Assembly: GCF_000447295.1 (NCBI RefSeq)
Contig: NZ_KE650771.1
Span: forward strand, 5,787,559 to 5,851,558
Length of the DNA: 64,000 bases
Reading direction: 5' to 3'
DNA from: Fischerella sp. PCC 9431
GTDB lineage: Bacteria; Cyanobacteriota; Cyanobacteriia; Cyanobacteriales; Nostocaceae
A program made the translations under genes and the position numbers. The notes beneath the pieces are model-generated. The model was not told the origin of the DNA. It did no database searches and was given only the letters and a program-made list of their open reading frames with translations. Shown here piece after piece: positions 54,640-63,237 of the stretch. Positions within the stretch are counted from its first letter, which is position 1. Each line of letters begins with the position of its first letter.

Positions 54640-54746
54640 TAGAGACGCGATTTATCGCGTCTGATATTTTTTATTTTTCATCGCGTCTGATATTTTTTAT
54701 TTTTCATTGCGTCTGATATTTTTTATTTTTCATTGCGTCTGATATT
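54640..54746. repeat. Palindrome followed by 26-base tandem repeats
   Basis: GAGACGCGATTTATCGCGTCTG runs into GCGTCTGATATTTTTTATTTTTCATC. The latter repeats three times at a 26-base period from 54657, with a partial fourth copy to 54746. The repeat seems to have grown from the palindrome's right arm. The preceding stretch 54555-54612 holds an inverted repeat CTTGGTGGTG/CACCAAG-type stem that may terminate murA. Confidence 0.9.
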
Positions 54747-54895
54747 CGCAATGGGCCGCAAACATTTTTTAAATCGCGATTAGTCGTTTGAAACAACCAC
54801 CAACCACCAACAATTAATCTCGCTATACTAGGCTTTGTAGAGCTGGTATCAAACCAGCTCCATTACAAACCTCACAACATTCCACTGGCTTTGCT

Positions 54896-55771
54896 ATGTT
54901 ATCCTCCAAAACTCAGCTTATTGGTCTAAGAGCAGACTCATTTCGTCACCCGCTAGACTTAGAAGCAACCAAAGCGCTGAAGCAGATTCCCGGTATAGAT
55001 TTGATGGTGCGGAATGTCCTGGGACCAGTGGCGGAGCAATTATTTTATGTGGAAAACATTGCATCTAGTATATTGGTGGGCGAAAACCAATTACCAGATT
55101 TACACAAACTTTTATTAGAAGCTTGTCATGTTTTAGACATGGAGCCACCACAGTTATATATCAGACAACATCCGGCTCCGAATGCTTATACTTTTGCAAT
55201 GCGGGGTAAAAAGCCTTTTGTAGTGCTGCATACTTCTTTAATTGATATGCTGACGCCAGAAGAGACTCAAGCAGTTATTGCTCATGAACTGGGACATCTC
55301 AAGTGTGACCACAGTGTTTATCTGACACCAGTCAATATATTAATTTTGGCAGCAGCAACTTTGCCAAGCATTGGTGCATTTATTGCTCAAGCAATTCAAG
55401 CACAGCTTTTGGAATGGGTTCGTTGTGCAGAATTCACATGCGATCGCGCCGCATTATTAGCAACTCAAAATCCCAAAGCTGTCATGTCTGTGTTGATGAA
55501 ATTAAGTGGTGGTTCACCGACTCTCGCACCCCAACTTAATCTTGATGCTTTTATTGACCAAGCCCGCGCCTACGATGATATTAGTAAAACCGAACTCGGC
55601 GAAATGGTCAAAGTCACCCGCACAGCCCAACTAACCCACCCAGTACCAGTATTGCGGGCGCGAGAAATCGACCGTTGGGCAAGTAGCAAAGAATATGAAA
55701 GATTATTGCAAAATCCCAAGTTAGCAAGTAGCAGTGATGGTAGTACAGGCATTAAGTGGCGCAACTGGTAG
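54896..55771 (+). CDS. M48-family zinc metalloprotease (HtpX-like)
   Basis: The 291 residues carry the zinc motif HELGH in AVIAHELGHLKCDHS, and the third ligand Glu in CAEFTCDRAALLA. A substrate-strand motif APNAYTFAMRGKKPFVVLHT precedes them. One or two weak hydrophobic segments follow the HELGH (NILILAAATLPSIGAFIAQA), so it is membrane-associated. It probably degrades misfolded membrane proteins. The family is widespread in cyanobacteria and plastids. Confidence 0.92.
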   Translation: MLSSKTQLIGLRADSFRHPLDLEATKALKQIPGIDLMVRNVLGPVAEQLFYVENIASSILVGENQLPDLHKLLLEACHVLDMEPPQLYIRQHPAPNAYTFAMRGKKPFVVLHTSLIDMLTPEETQAVIAHELGHLKCDHSVYLTPVNILILAAATLPSIGAFIAQAIQAQLLEWVRCAEFTCDRAALLATQNPKAVMSVLMKLSGGSPTLAPQLNLDAFIDQARAYDDISKTELGEMVKVTRTAQLTHPVPVLRAREIDRWASSKEYERLLQNPKLASSSDGSTGIKWRNW

Positions 55772-56018
55772 ATATTAGACTTAGCTAGGGGTATGGGGGT
55801 GTACTTCGACTGCGCTCAGTAACCGGGGTGTAAGGGTGTAGGAGAAAAATTGTGTTTCCTTCATTCGTTGCTAGCAGTGAAAAAACTCGGCTACTCAGGC
55901 GCTCTCAATTGTAAAACGCGATCGCCTATGGTAAAGTCAGCTAACCTTATTTACTTAGGGATTTGGACAATTTGAGCGATCGCATTTCCCAAACGAGTAA
56001 AGTGATTGGGATTAAGCG

Positions 56019-56303
56019 TCAAATGCGTTCTTCTCTCAACTCATCGATAAAGGTATTAAGATCAAAGTCTTGTGGTAATTCTGCCTCTACAACTAAAATC
56101 CCATCTTTGCGATAGATGTTTGCTTGCTTATCAGACAATAAATTATTATTTTCAGAGTTTTGTTGAGTATATTTTTCCGGCTGTTGCTGACTCAAAGCTT
56201 CAATTTTTTCTGTAATGGCTTGTAGAACAAATTGCTCAGTCGATATTCCTTGACTGCTTGCCCATTTTTCAATTGTTTGTTGGAGTTGGGGGGAAAAGTT
56301 CAT
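56019..56303 (-). CDS. Small protein with ribbon-helix-helix-like start, possible antitoxin
   Basis: The 94 residues begin with a helix-turn pattern LQQTIEKWASSQGISTEQFVLQAITEKIEAL, typical of RHH-type antitoxins. A Gln/Asn-rich linker and an acidic C-terminus (LVVEAELPQDFDLNTFIDEL) that could bind a toxin follow. It lies 54 bases downstream of the DUF5615 gene on the same strand, but no separate toxin partner is visible. Confidence 0.65.
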   Translation of the reverse strand: MNFSPQLQQTIEKWASSQGISTEQFVLQAITEKIEALSQQQPEKYTQQNSENNNLLSDKQANIYRKDGILVVEAELPQDFDLNTFIDELREERI

Positions 56304-56356
56304 AAAGCAAAGACAATTAATACTCCAATTGTAAGATGCGATCGCCCATAGTAAAG

Positions 56357-56719
56357 CTAGCTGCTCACATCTACTTCTTCACCCCAAGCACTTAAAAATT
56401 CAACCTGATTTTGCATATCTTCTGCTGACTTTGTTGCAATTATTCTTAAAAGACGGCGCATTTGTTCACCCACAGAGTAACCTTGCTGTGCCAAAATAAT
56501 GCCAGCGTGAGATTCTTCTTGTTCCAGCAAAATTGTATGCAATCGATAAAAATCTCTGAGATTAAAGCTGTAAATTACCCGTTGATTTTTTAAAGCCCAA
56601 TTTAGCTGTTCTTCATCGCTGCGAGAGATCATTTTGGCTTCTGCAACACTTGTTATATCCACACCACGCGCACGCAAAGCTTGCAACAACCTATTACTCT
56701 CGGCATCTTCATCTATCAT
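56357..56719 (-). CDS. DUF5615 PIN-like protein, probable toxin
   Basis: The 120 residues start MIDEDAESNRLLQALRARGVD, the DUF5615/Mut7-C-like PIN start with its acidic cluster. SRSDEEQLNWALKNQRVIYS with a conserved Asp-Glu, NLRDFYRLH and HAGIILAQQG follow. The family is a PIN-like RNase usually paired with DUF433, which is the gene just upstream (15 bases away). Confidence 0.88.
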   Translation of the reverse strand: MIDEDAESNRLLQALRARGVDITSVAEAKMISRSDEEQLNWALKNQRVIYSFNLRDFYRLHTILLEQEESHAGIILAQQGYSVGEQMRRLLRIIATKSAEDMQNQVEFLSAWGEEVDVSS

Positions 56720-56734
56720 ATAAACGAATAATAC

Positions 56735-57028
56735 TCATTTTTTAGTTGCAGCTTTATGTAGTGCAGCTAGTCTTTCATATTCTGCCTGTTCTTCTGCCAA
56801 ATCTGTATCAATTTCTTCTCGGTTGGCGTGATAGTAAGTTAGTGCTGCATAAATTTGGACTAACCTTAAGTGAGGTTTATCCGCAGCAATTTCTTCAGCA
56901 CTGTAACCTTGCTTGTATAAAGCTGCAATGCGGCGTACACTTGAGCTTGTTCCAGCAATGATGGGACGACCACCATGTAAGTTAGGATCTCTTGTAATTA
57001 GTGTACCGATATCAATGGTAGTTACCAA
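56735..57028 (-). CDS. DUF433 protein, probable antitoxin
   Basis: The TTG at 57028 is preceded by GGAAGGAG, so this start is preferred over an ATG 30 codons upstream. The 98 residues contain TLITRDPNLHGGRPIIAGTS, VRRIAALYKQGYSAEEIAAD and HLRLVQIYAALTYYHANREE, the full DUF433 helix-turn-helix signature. It probably neutralises the DUF5615 protein and represses their operon. Confidence 0.88.
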   Translation of the reverse strand: MVTTIDIGTLITRDPNLHGGRPIIAGTSSSVRRIAALYKQGYSAEEIAADKPHLRLVQIYAALTYYHANREEIDTDLAEEQAEYERLAALHKAATKK

Positions 57029-57125
57029 AGGTTTTCTCCTTCCATATTTTTTCCTGACATGAACTAGGTTAGCATTGCTGATCTGCCTGACAATATGATC
57101 AATACAGCATTGCTTCATCTGGAAA

Positions 57126-59846
57126 TTACGAATTACGAATTATTTTCTTAACCAATAGCCACAGCCAATAAAACGGTAAAATTATCATCCTCAACAAGAA
57201 TTGCAAAAACTGACCTAACCGCCGTTTCCACATAGCAACGGGAGACAACTGGCGTTGCAGAAATATCAGATTTTGTCGAATTTTTATTGTATTGGGATGA
57301 TTGACCCCTAACACCTGTTCACACATCGCCAAAGCTTCAACGTAGAGAAGTTCGGCTTCACTATACCGCCCTTGGTTATCGCAGAGCAAAGCTAAATTGT
57401 TCAAGCTAGTAGCCACATCGGGATGATCGTCTGCAAACAGGCGCTTTCTCATCGCCAATGCTTCAACGTAGAGAAGTTCGGCTTCACTATACCGCCCTTG
57501 GCTACGATAGAGTCCAGCTAAATTGTTCAAGCTATTAGCCACATCAGGATGGTCGCCAATAAACAGGCGCTTGCTCATCGCCAATGCTTCAATATAGAGA
57601 GGTTCGGCTTCACTATACCGCCCTTGGCTATCGTAGAGCAAAGCTAAATTGTTCAAGCTAGTAGCCACATCGGGATGGTCGCCAACAAACAGGCGCTTTC
57701 TCATCGCCAATGCTTCAACGTAGAGAAGTTCGGCTTTAATATAGAGAGGTTCGGCTTCACTATACCGCCCTTGGCTACGGTAGAGTCCAGCTAAATTGTT
57801 CAAGCTAGTAGCCACATCAGGATGGTCGCCAATAAACAGGCGCTTGCTCATCGCCAATGCTTCAACGTAGGGAGGTTCGGCTTCACTATACCGCCCCTGG
57901 CTCTCGTAGAGCAAAGCTAAATTGTTCAAGCTACCAGCCACATCGGGATGGTCGCCAATAAACAGGCGCTTCGTCATCGCCAATGCTTTAACCAAGAGAG
58001 GTTCGGCTTCACTATATCGCCCTTGGCTATTGTAGAGCAAAGCTAAATTGTTCAGGCTACCAGCCACATTGGGATGGTCGCCAACAAACAGGCGCTTTCT
58101 CATCGCCAATGCTTCAATGTAGAGAGGTTCGGCTTCACTATACCGCCCTTGGCTACGGTAGAGTCCAGCTAAATTGTTCAAGCTAGTAGCCACATAGGGA
58201 TGGTCGCCAAAAAACAGGCGCTTGCTCATCGCCAATGCTTCAATGTAGAGAGGTTCGGCTTCACTATACCGCCCTTGGCTATTGTAGAGCAAAGCTAAAT
58301 TGTTCAAACTTGTAGCGACATTGGGATGGTCGCCTGCAAATAAAGCTTGGCAAACATTGACGCATTCCTGACTCCAAGGTTCTGCTAGTTGATATAGTCC
58401 TTGTCCTCCATAAAATCTTGCAACTCCCACAAATATCCAAATTACTTGCTCATTAGGAACTGATGCTGGGGAAATTATCTGTTCCTCACCTGCTTGGTTA
58501 ATTTCGGTAATTACCCGATTTCCCAGGTCTTCGAGATGGAGAACAAAAACACTGAAAAATTTGATATCCTCAGAGGTAGGTAACTGGGAAATGTTTTGAG
58601 CAAGGGTTATCATTGCAGTGGCAAAGGTTGTTTCTAAAACTGATTGCATTTCGCCTGCATTAGTTAACTGTGCTTGCAAAAACCACCGCACTAAAGCATG
58701 AATTTGATAAAATCCTTGGCTGTTTTCTATCTGTTGCAGCAAGTTGCGTTCGTAGAGTTGCTTTTTTGCTGTGTTTAATTCATCAGCACCCCACTCCAGC
58801 AAAGGCGTGTTTTTACTCTCCTCCCCGCTTGTAGTTTCTGTTTGCTCAATATTTTGACTTTCTATCGCCACCCAAATTACTAAATCCCAAGAAATCAATT
58901 GAGGAGCAAATAAACTCAAAAATCTGCCTAATTGTTGCGTCACTGGGTCGAGTTCATCCCAAGTTAAAGTAAAAGCGGCTTTTACTCCCAGTTGTTTTGA
59001 GTTTACAGTTTCCCGGTCTTGTAAAGCTTCCTCTGTTAATTTGCGTTCTTGCAATCGCTTTAACATTGTGTCCAGAGATAATTCTAAATCCCGGACTAAA
59101 TAACCTCCCACTAACTCTATACCCAAGGGTAAATATTCCAGCAATTCACAAATTGCAGTTGCGGTTTCTAGTTGGTTGTCAACTCGCCCGTCTTTGTTCC
59201 CCAACAGTTTTTTTAACAATTCTAAGGCTTTACCTGGTTCTTTTTCTGGCGAGAGAACATCTAAAGCAATCTCTTGAATAAAATTTGGGTCTAGATTTCG
59301 CAGTCGAGTAGTTACTAAAACTCGAAAACGGTTATCACTGGGTACAACTTCGCGCAAGTTGTCTAAGCTAGTGACATCATCAAAGATAATTAATATAGGT
59401 AAGTTAGCTTGGGGATATTGCGACCAACACCAAGCGACTTGTTCTTTGAGGCTTAACAATCTTCCCCCTAATTCTTGGGGAATCTCCAAACCCAGTTTGA
59501 CAAAAAACTCCAAAACTTCAGCAGCGAGATTGCTGGCTCGGTCATTAAACCAAGCAATTCCCCCATAATCATCTTCATATCGTCTTGCGTATTGGGTGGC
59601 TAATTCCGTTTTACCCACACCACCCATTCCCGCGATCGCAACATAATCTCCACGCTGCAAATCTTCATGCAGTTGTGTCAGTTCGGTTTCTCGCCCCACA
59701 AAATGTACCGAACCGCGATAGGGGATAGATTTTGTGGGAGTTAGCTGTTTTTGCCCTGCAATAATTTGAGTGCCGATGTTAACATTAGCACCAGGAGCAG
59801 CGAAAGCACCGATTTTGTCAGCAAATTTGCCAAAATCTTCAGGCAT
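57126..59846 (-). CDS. STAND NTPase: NB-ARC domain with TPR sensor array
   Basis: The 906 residues have a short N-terminal motif FGKFADKIGAFAAPGANVNIG, then NB-ARC: Walker A GMGGVGKTELA near 75, Walker B LPILIIFDDV, RFRVLVTTRL and LEYLPLGIELVGGYL. A helical middle (about 290-460) leads to eight 42-residue TPR units (about 500-845) of the form DHPxVATSLNNLAxLYxSQGRYSEAE-PLYIEALAM. The C-terminus has a hydrophobic hairpin (FLQFLLRMIILPFYWLWLLV). STAND proteins switch on when the sensor binds a trigger. The effector would be the membrane segment or a partner. The TPR units are nearly identical at the DNA level. Confidence 0.93.
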   Translation of the reverse strand: MPEDFGKFADKIGAFAAPGANVNIGTQIIAGQKQLTPTKSIPYRGSVHFVGRETELTQLHEDLQRGDYVAIAGMGGVGKTELATQYARRYEDDYGGIAWFNDRASNLAAEVLEFFVKLGLEIPQELGGRLLSLKEQVAWCWSQYPQANLPILIIFDDVTSLDNLREVVPSDNRFRVLVTTRLRNLDPNFIQEIALDVLSPEKEPGKALELLKKLLGNKDGRVDNQLETATAICELLEYLPLGIELVGGYLVRDLELSLDTMLKRLQERKLTEEALQDRETVNSKQLGVKAAFTLTWDELDPVTQQLGRFLSLFAPQLISWDLVIWVAIESQNIEQTETTSGEESKNTPLLEWGADELNTAKKQLYERNLLQQIENSQGFYQIHALVRWFLQAQLTNAGEMQSVLETTFATAMITLAQNISQLPTSEDIKFFSVFVLHLEDLGNRVITEINQAGEEQIISPASVPNEQVIWIFVGVARFYGGQGLYQLAEPWSQECVNVCQALFAGDHPNVATSLNNLALLYNSQGRYSEAEPLYIEALAMSKRLFFGDHPYVATSLNNLAGLYRSQGRYSEAEPLYIEALAMRKRLFVGDHPNVAGSLNNLALLYNSQGRYSEAEPLLVKALAMTKRLFIGDHPDVAGSLNNLALLYESQGRYSEAEPPYVEALAMSKRLFIGDHPDVATSLNNLAGLYRSQGRYSEAEPLYIKAELLYVEALAMRKRLFVGDHPDVATSLNNLALLYDSQGRYSEAEPLYIEALAMSKRLFIGDHPDVANSLNNLAGLYRSQGRYSEAELLYVEALAMRKRLFADDHPDVATSLNNLALLCDNQGRYSEAELLYVEALAMCEQVLGVNHPNTIKIRQNLIFLQRQLSPVAMWKRRLGQFLQFLLRMIILPFYWLWLLVKKIIRNS

Positions 59847-59893
59847 ATATGGTTAAATTTAATAGCATTAAATTTTAAATTGGGCATCGGTTG

Positions 59894-59990
59894 CCAATAC
59901 GGTTTGGTTAAGGATTTGTCGTCATAATTTTGAGATTGTAGAGACGCGATTTATCGCGTCTTTGGTAGATTTAAATACAATCGGTTGCAT
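59894..59990. mobile_element. Degenerate family A element
   Basis: CAATACGGTTTGGTTAAGGA, the ATTTTGAGATTGTAGAGACGCG core and TTTAAATACAATCGGTT align with 24391-24504. The right terminus (CCGAACCGTATTG) is missing. Confidence 0.85.
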
Positions 59991-60003
59991 TGGTTGCAAC
60001 ACC

Positions 60004-60145
60004 CGCCTCAGCAATAACCGCCTCAGAATAAATTCTGAGGCTAATAGCTAAAGTCTTCTAAAGAAGACTGAAAAAATAACAGTTTCAGTCCACTTGAGTG
60101 GACTTGAGCTATTAGCCCAGAAATTTATTTCTGGGCGGACTGTGG
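60004..60145. mobile_element. Family D-like inverted-repeat remnant
   Basis: CCTCAGAATAAATTCTGAGG, GCTAATAGCTAAAGTCTTC, CCACTTGAGTGG and CAGAAATTTATTTCTG are successive hairpins in the order seen in the 35526 element. The ATATCTTGCA outer ends are absent. With the element at 59894 it fills the gap between the STAND gene and its small partner. Confidence 0.7.
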
Positions 60146-60171
60146 GAGCCATCGAGGATATAAGATTAAAA

Positions 60172-60570
60172 TTAAAAAGACATGTTTTCAATATTACCTG
60201 TTCCACCCGGCATGACTACCTGACCAATCTTATCTGCCAATTTTGCTAAATTAGGCATAGCCAGAATCTCTGCAAATTTGGGATTTGGTTCGGCTTTTGC
60301 TGCTGCTGCTAATTCCTGGGCTGCTTGCGCCACTTCCGGATCAGCTTTCGCCGCAGCTTCTACCTCCAATACAGCCTTACCATAATCTAGTGGTTGTTCT
60401 GGTGCTTTCTCAATTGCCGCTACAATTTCAGGAGACTGTTTTCTCAGCTTGACAATAAACTGACCAGTCTTATCCCATAAAGCTTCGCCTACTTTTTCGC
60501 CTGTCTTTTCTAACGCCTTGGTGGCGACTACAGATCCAATTGCGATCGCAGCAGTAGTTAAAGGTTCCAT
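60172..60570 (-). CDS. Small partner protein of STAND/NB-ARC genes
   Basis: The 132 residues start MEPLTTAAIAIGSVVATKAL, then EKTGEKVGEALWDKTGQF, a probable membrane-inserting or self-associating helix pair. A helical Ala/Glu-rich region and the end LAKLADKIGQVVMPGGTGNI follow. That last motif is recognisably related to the first residues of the STAND protein (FADKIGAFAAPGANVNIG), so the two may interact or share origin. I recognise this kind of protein as a frequent N-terminal or stand-alone companion of NB-ARC/TPR proteins in Nostocales. Function unknown. Confidence 0.75.
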   Translation of the reverse strand: MEPLTTAAIAIGSVVATKALEKTGEKVGEALWDKTGQFIVKLRKQSPEIVAAIEKAPEQPLDYGKAVLEVEAAAKADPEVAQAAQELAAAAKAEPNPKFAEILAMPNLAKLADKIGQVVMPGGTGNIENMSF

Positions 60571-60663
60571 GTGCTACTTTGATTATGTGCATTCTACTTA
60601 ATTTATGAATACACGAGTTTGATCAGCAATTACGCAACTTCAATCAAAATTTTTGATTTCGTT

Positions 60664-60915
60664 AGGACACAAGTAGTTGTAGTTATGACACTAAGTTGTG
60701 TCGTTATCACACAAGTTGTTGTCGTTATCACACAAGTTGTTGTCGTTCTCACACTAAGTTGTGTCGTTCTCACACAAGTTGCTGTCGTTAGGACACTAAG
60801 TTGTGTCGTTCTCACACTAAGTTGTGTCGTTATCACACAAGTTGTTGTCGTTCTCACACTAAGTTGTGTCGTTATCACACAAGTTGTTGTCGTTCTCACA
60901 CAAGTTGTTGTCGTT
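60664..60915. repeat. Twelve tandem copies of a 21-base repeat between divergent genes
   Basis: Exact 21-base register with two main forms, ATCACACAAGTTGTTGTCGTT and CTCACACTAAGTTGTGTCGTT, plus copies starting AGGACAC or ATGACAC. The array is 252 bases, the same copy number and length as the unrelated array at 24623-24874. Frames stay open on both strands, but the products are pure repeats. It lies between the start of the STAND companion gene and the CHAT-AAA gene. Confidence 0.97.
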
Positions 60916-60937
60916 AGGAAACATCTCAATTTTTTAC

Positions 60938-61047
60938 CGTCTAAAGACGACTTCATAAAATCAAGTAGTCTGCTTTAAGCAGACTTTAGCTATGAGACTG
61001 CGATTTCAATCGCAGGCGGGTTTTTTGAACATTTGAGATATTTATGA
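60938..61047. repeat. Partial family B element
   Basis: ACCGTCTAAAGACGAC, AGTCTGCTTTAAGCAGACTT, GAGACTGCGATTTCAATCGCAGG and CGGGTTTTTTGAACATTTGAGA match the right two-thirds of the 12612 copy, ending in a worn terminus. A repeat-like GTAAGAGCGATCGCGTCTGTAC follows near 61114. The remainder of the gap up to 61284 shows no gene. Confidence 0.8.
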
Positions 61048-61284
61048 ATGCTAATTGGTGTTGCTTTTAAGTATGGCAAAGATAGCATAGAATATGAGAT
61101 GGCTGGTGGTGTTCGTAAGAGCGATCGCGTCTGTACAAAATATCCACGTCCCCTTCTTGTCTCCCTTGCTTTATCCCCAATCTCCCTTCCCTATTTGCAA
61201 TCATATTTAGAAATAAGCTGATAATCTGATGTAGTTAAGACTATTTATAATCAGTATTTTCTATTTATAAAACTTAATCTCACA

Positions 61285-63006
61285 GTGAAAAAGATATTAA
61301 TCATATCAGCAAACCCCAAGAATACATCTAAGTTGCGCTTGGATGAAGAAGTGCGGGAAATCGAAACGGGATTGCAACGGTCTAAAGGACGTGATCAATT
61401 TGAAATTATCTGTAAATGGGCGGTGCGGACTGATGATTTGCGTCGTGCTTTACTAGATTATGAACCACAAATAGTACATTTTTCGGGACATGGAGCTGGC
61501 GCTCAAGGCTTGGCGTTGGAAAATAATGTGGGAGAAATGCAACTAGTCAGTACAGAATCTCTCGCTAGACTATTCAAATTTTTTCAAGATAAGGTCGAGT
61601 GTGTATTTTTTAACGCTTGCTACTCTGAAACCCAAGCCCAAGCAATTCACCAACATATCAATTATGTGATTGGTATGAACCAGAAAATTGGCGATCGAGC
61701 AGCAATTGAATTTGCAGTTGGGTTTTATGATGCTTTGGGTGCTGGTAGAACTTATGAAGAAGCATACGAATTAGGTTGTGCTTCTATTGATCTAGAAGGA
61801 ATTCCAGAGTCTTCAACCCCAATTTTAAAAAGCCCAGGTAGTATTAGCACAGTTGGAAATTCTCATGCACCTCATGTTATCTCAGAACAAGAGCGAGGTG
61901 AACAAGAAAATGAGGGCGATCGCAATACAATTCGTTTACCAAAAAAACCAGAACAGGTAACACCCACCTCCACAATCCCAGCTTTTCCCCTCGAACAACC
62001 AGAGGGACAAGTACCTCTAGATTCTGCTTTTTATGTCGAACGTCTACCCATTGAAACCGATTGTTACGAAGCAATTGTGAGAACTGGTGCTTTGATTCGT
62101 GTGAAAGCACCCAGACAAATGGGTAAAAGTTCATTGATGAGGCGAATTCTGCACCACGCTGAACAACAAGATTATCAGACTGTGTGCATCAATTTCCAAG
62201 ATGCAGATGCTGAATTTCTCAATAGTTCAGAGAAATTTCTACAGTGGTTTTCCGCAAGCATCACCTATGCGTTAAACTTACCAGATAAATTAGCTGATTA
62301 TTGGAAAGGCATTTTAGGCAGTAAAAATAAATGTACTAATTACTTCCAACGGTATTTATTAAACGAGATTGACACCCCTGTAGCTTTGGGTTTAGATGAA
62401 GTTGATGAAGTTTTCAAGCATCCCGAAATAGCCCAAGAGTTTTTTGGATTGCTGCGTTCTTGGCACGAAAAAGCAAAAAATGAGCCTGTCTGGCAAAAAC
62501 TACGACTGGTAATAGTACATTCTAAAGAAGTTTACATTCCTCTCAACATCAACCAATCACCTTTTAATGTCGGTTTACCGATAGAACTACCAGAATTTAC
62601 GCAAGCTCAAGTACAAAATTTAATCCAAAAACATGGTCTAAGTTGGAGTAATTCCGAAGTTGATCAACTCATGCATCTGTTTGGTGGTCATCCTTACTTA
62701 GTCCGAGTAGCATTGTATCAAATTGCCCGTCGGCGCATGACCTTAGAAAAACTCCAACAAATCGCACCCACAGAAGAAGGCCCCTACAGCGATCATCTGC
62801 GTCGCCATTTACTGAATATCGAAAATGATCCCAACTTGTTGACAGCAATTACACAAGTGATGGCAGCAAATTCACCAGTAGACGTGGGAACAACCGAAGC
62901 ATTTCAACTCCGCAGCATGGGGTTAGTCAAACTCCAAGGAAATGATGTTATACCCTTGTGTAATTTGTATCGCAAATATTTTTGCGATCGCTTGAATATT
63001 AATTGA
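61285..63006 (+). CDS. CHAT caspase-like protease fused to an AAA-type ATPase
   Basis: The 573 residues start with GTG. The N-terminal CHAT domain (about 1-165) has ILIISANPKNTSKLRLDEEV, the catalytic His in IVHFSGHGA and the catalytic Cys in VFFNACYS. After a polar linker (about 185-245) comes an AAA_35-like STAND domain with PLDSAFYVERLPIETDCYEA, Walker A KAPRQMGKSSLM, Walker B ALGLDEVDEVF and the sensor part GGHPYLVRVALYQIARR. CHAT proteases in such fusions are activated by the NTPase and cut target proteins in signalling or cell death. It is divergent from the STAND/TPR gene set. Confidence 0.94.
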   Translation: MKKILIISANPKNTSKLRLDEEVREIETGLQRSKGRDQFEIICKWAVRTDDLRRALLDYEPQIVHFSGHGAGAQGLALENNVGEMQLVSTESLARLFKFFQDKVECVFFNACYSETQAQAIHQHINYVIGMNQKIGDRAAIEFAVGFYDALGAGRTYEEAYELGCASIDLEGIPESSTPILKSPGSISTVGNSHAPHVISEQERGEQENEGDRNTIRLPKKPEQVTPTSTIPAFPLEQPEGQVPLDSAFYVERLPIETDCYEAIVRTGALIRVKAPRQMGKSSLMRRILHHAEQQDYQTVCINFQDADAEFLNSSEKFLQWFSASITYALNLPDKLADYWKGILGSKNKCTNYFQRYLLNEIDTPVALGLDEVDEVFKHPEIAQEFFGLLRSWHEKAKNEPVWQKLRLVIVHSKEVYIPLNINQSPFNVGLPIELPEFTQAQVQNLIQKHGLSWSNSEVDQLMHLFGGHPYLVRVALYQIARRRMTLEKLQQIAPTEEGPYSDHLRRHLLNIENDPNLLTAITQVMAANSPVDVGTTEAFQLRSMGLVKLQGNDVIPLCNLYRKYFCDRLNIN

Positions 63007-63031
63007 AAGAAATCAAAAGCTAAAAATATTT

Positions 63032-63087
63032 TAAGTTCGTAGTAAGGACTTTAGTCCTTATTTTGAAGACTAAAGTCCTCACTACAA
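63032..63087. repeat. Family D internal hairpin repeated
   Basis: AAGTTCGTAGTAAGGACTTTAGTCCTTA and AAGACTAAAGTCCTCACTAC are related to the long hairpin inside the element at 45316-45466. It probably acts as a stem-loop after the CHAT gene. Confidence 0.75.
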
Positions 63088-63237
63088 GCAAAATTTTGAA
63101 ATTTTTGTGACGCTTGCGTCAGTCCTAAAAATAAAGAATTTATAATATTCAAGCTTGTACTGATTTAAAAAATGTCACTATAAATAAAACACTGAAACGT
63201 AGCAGTAAATTGATTTACAATCAGGGAAACTGAATCT

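Noticed and set aside
60619..60978. Open frames on both strands (119 and 108 codons) over the second 21-base array
   Set aside because: Same artefact: pure repeats of VVVLTLSCVV- or TTTCVITTQLS-type sequence with no start signals.
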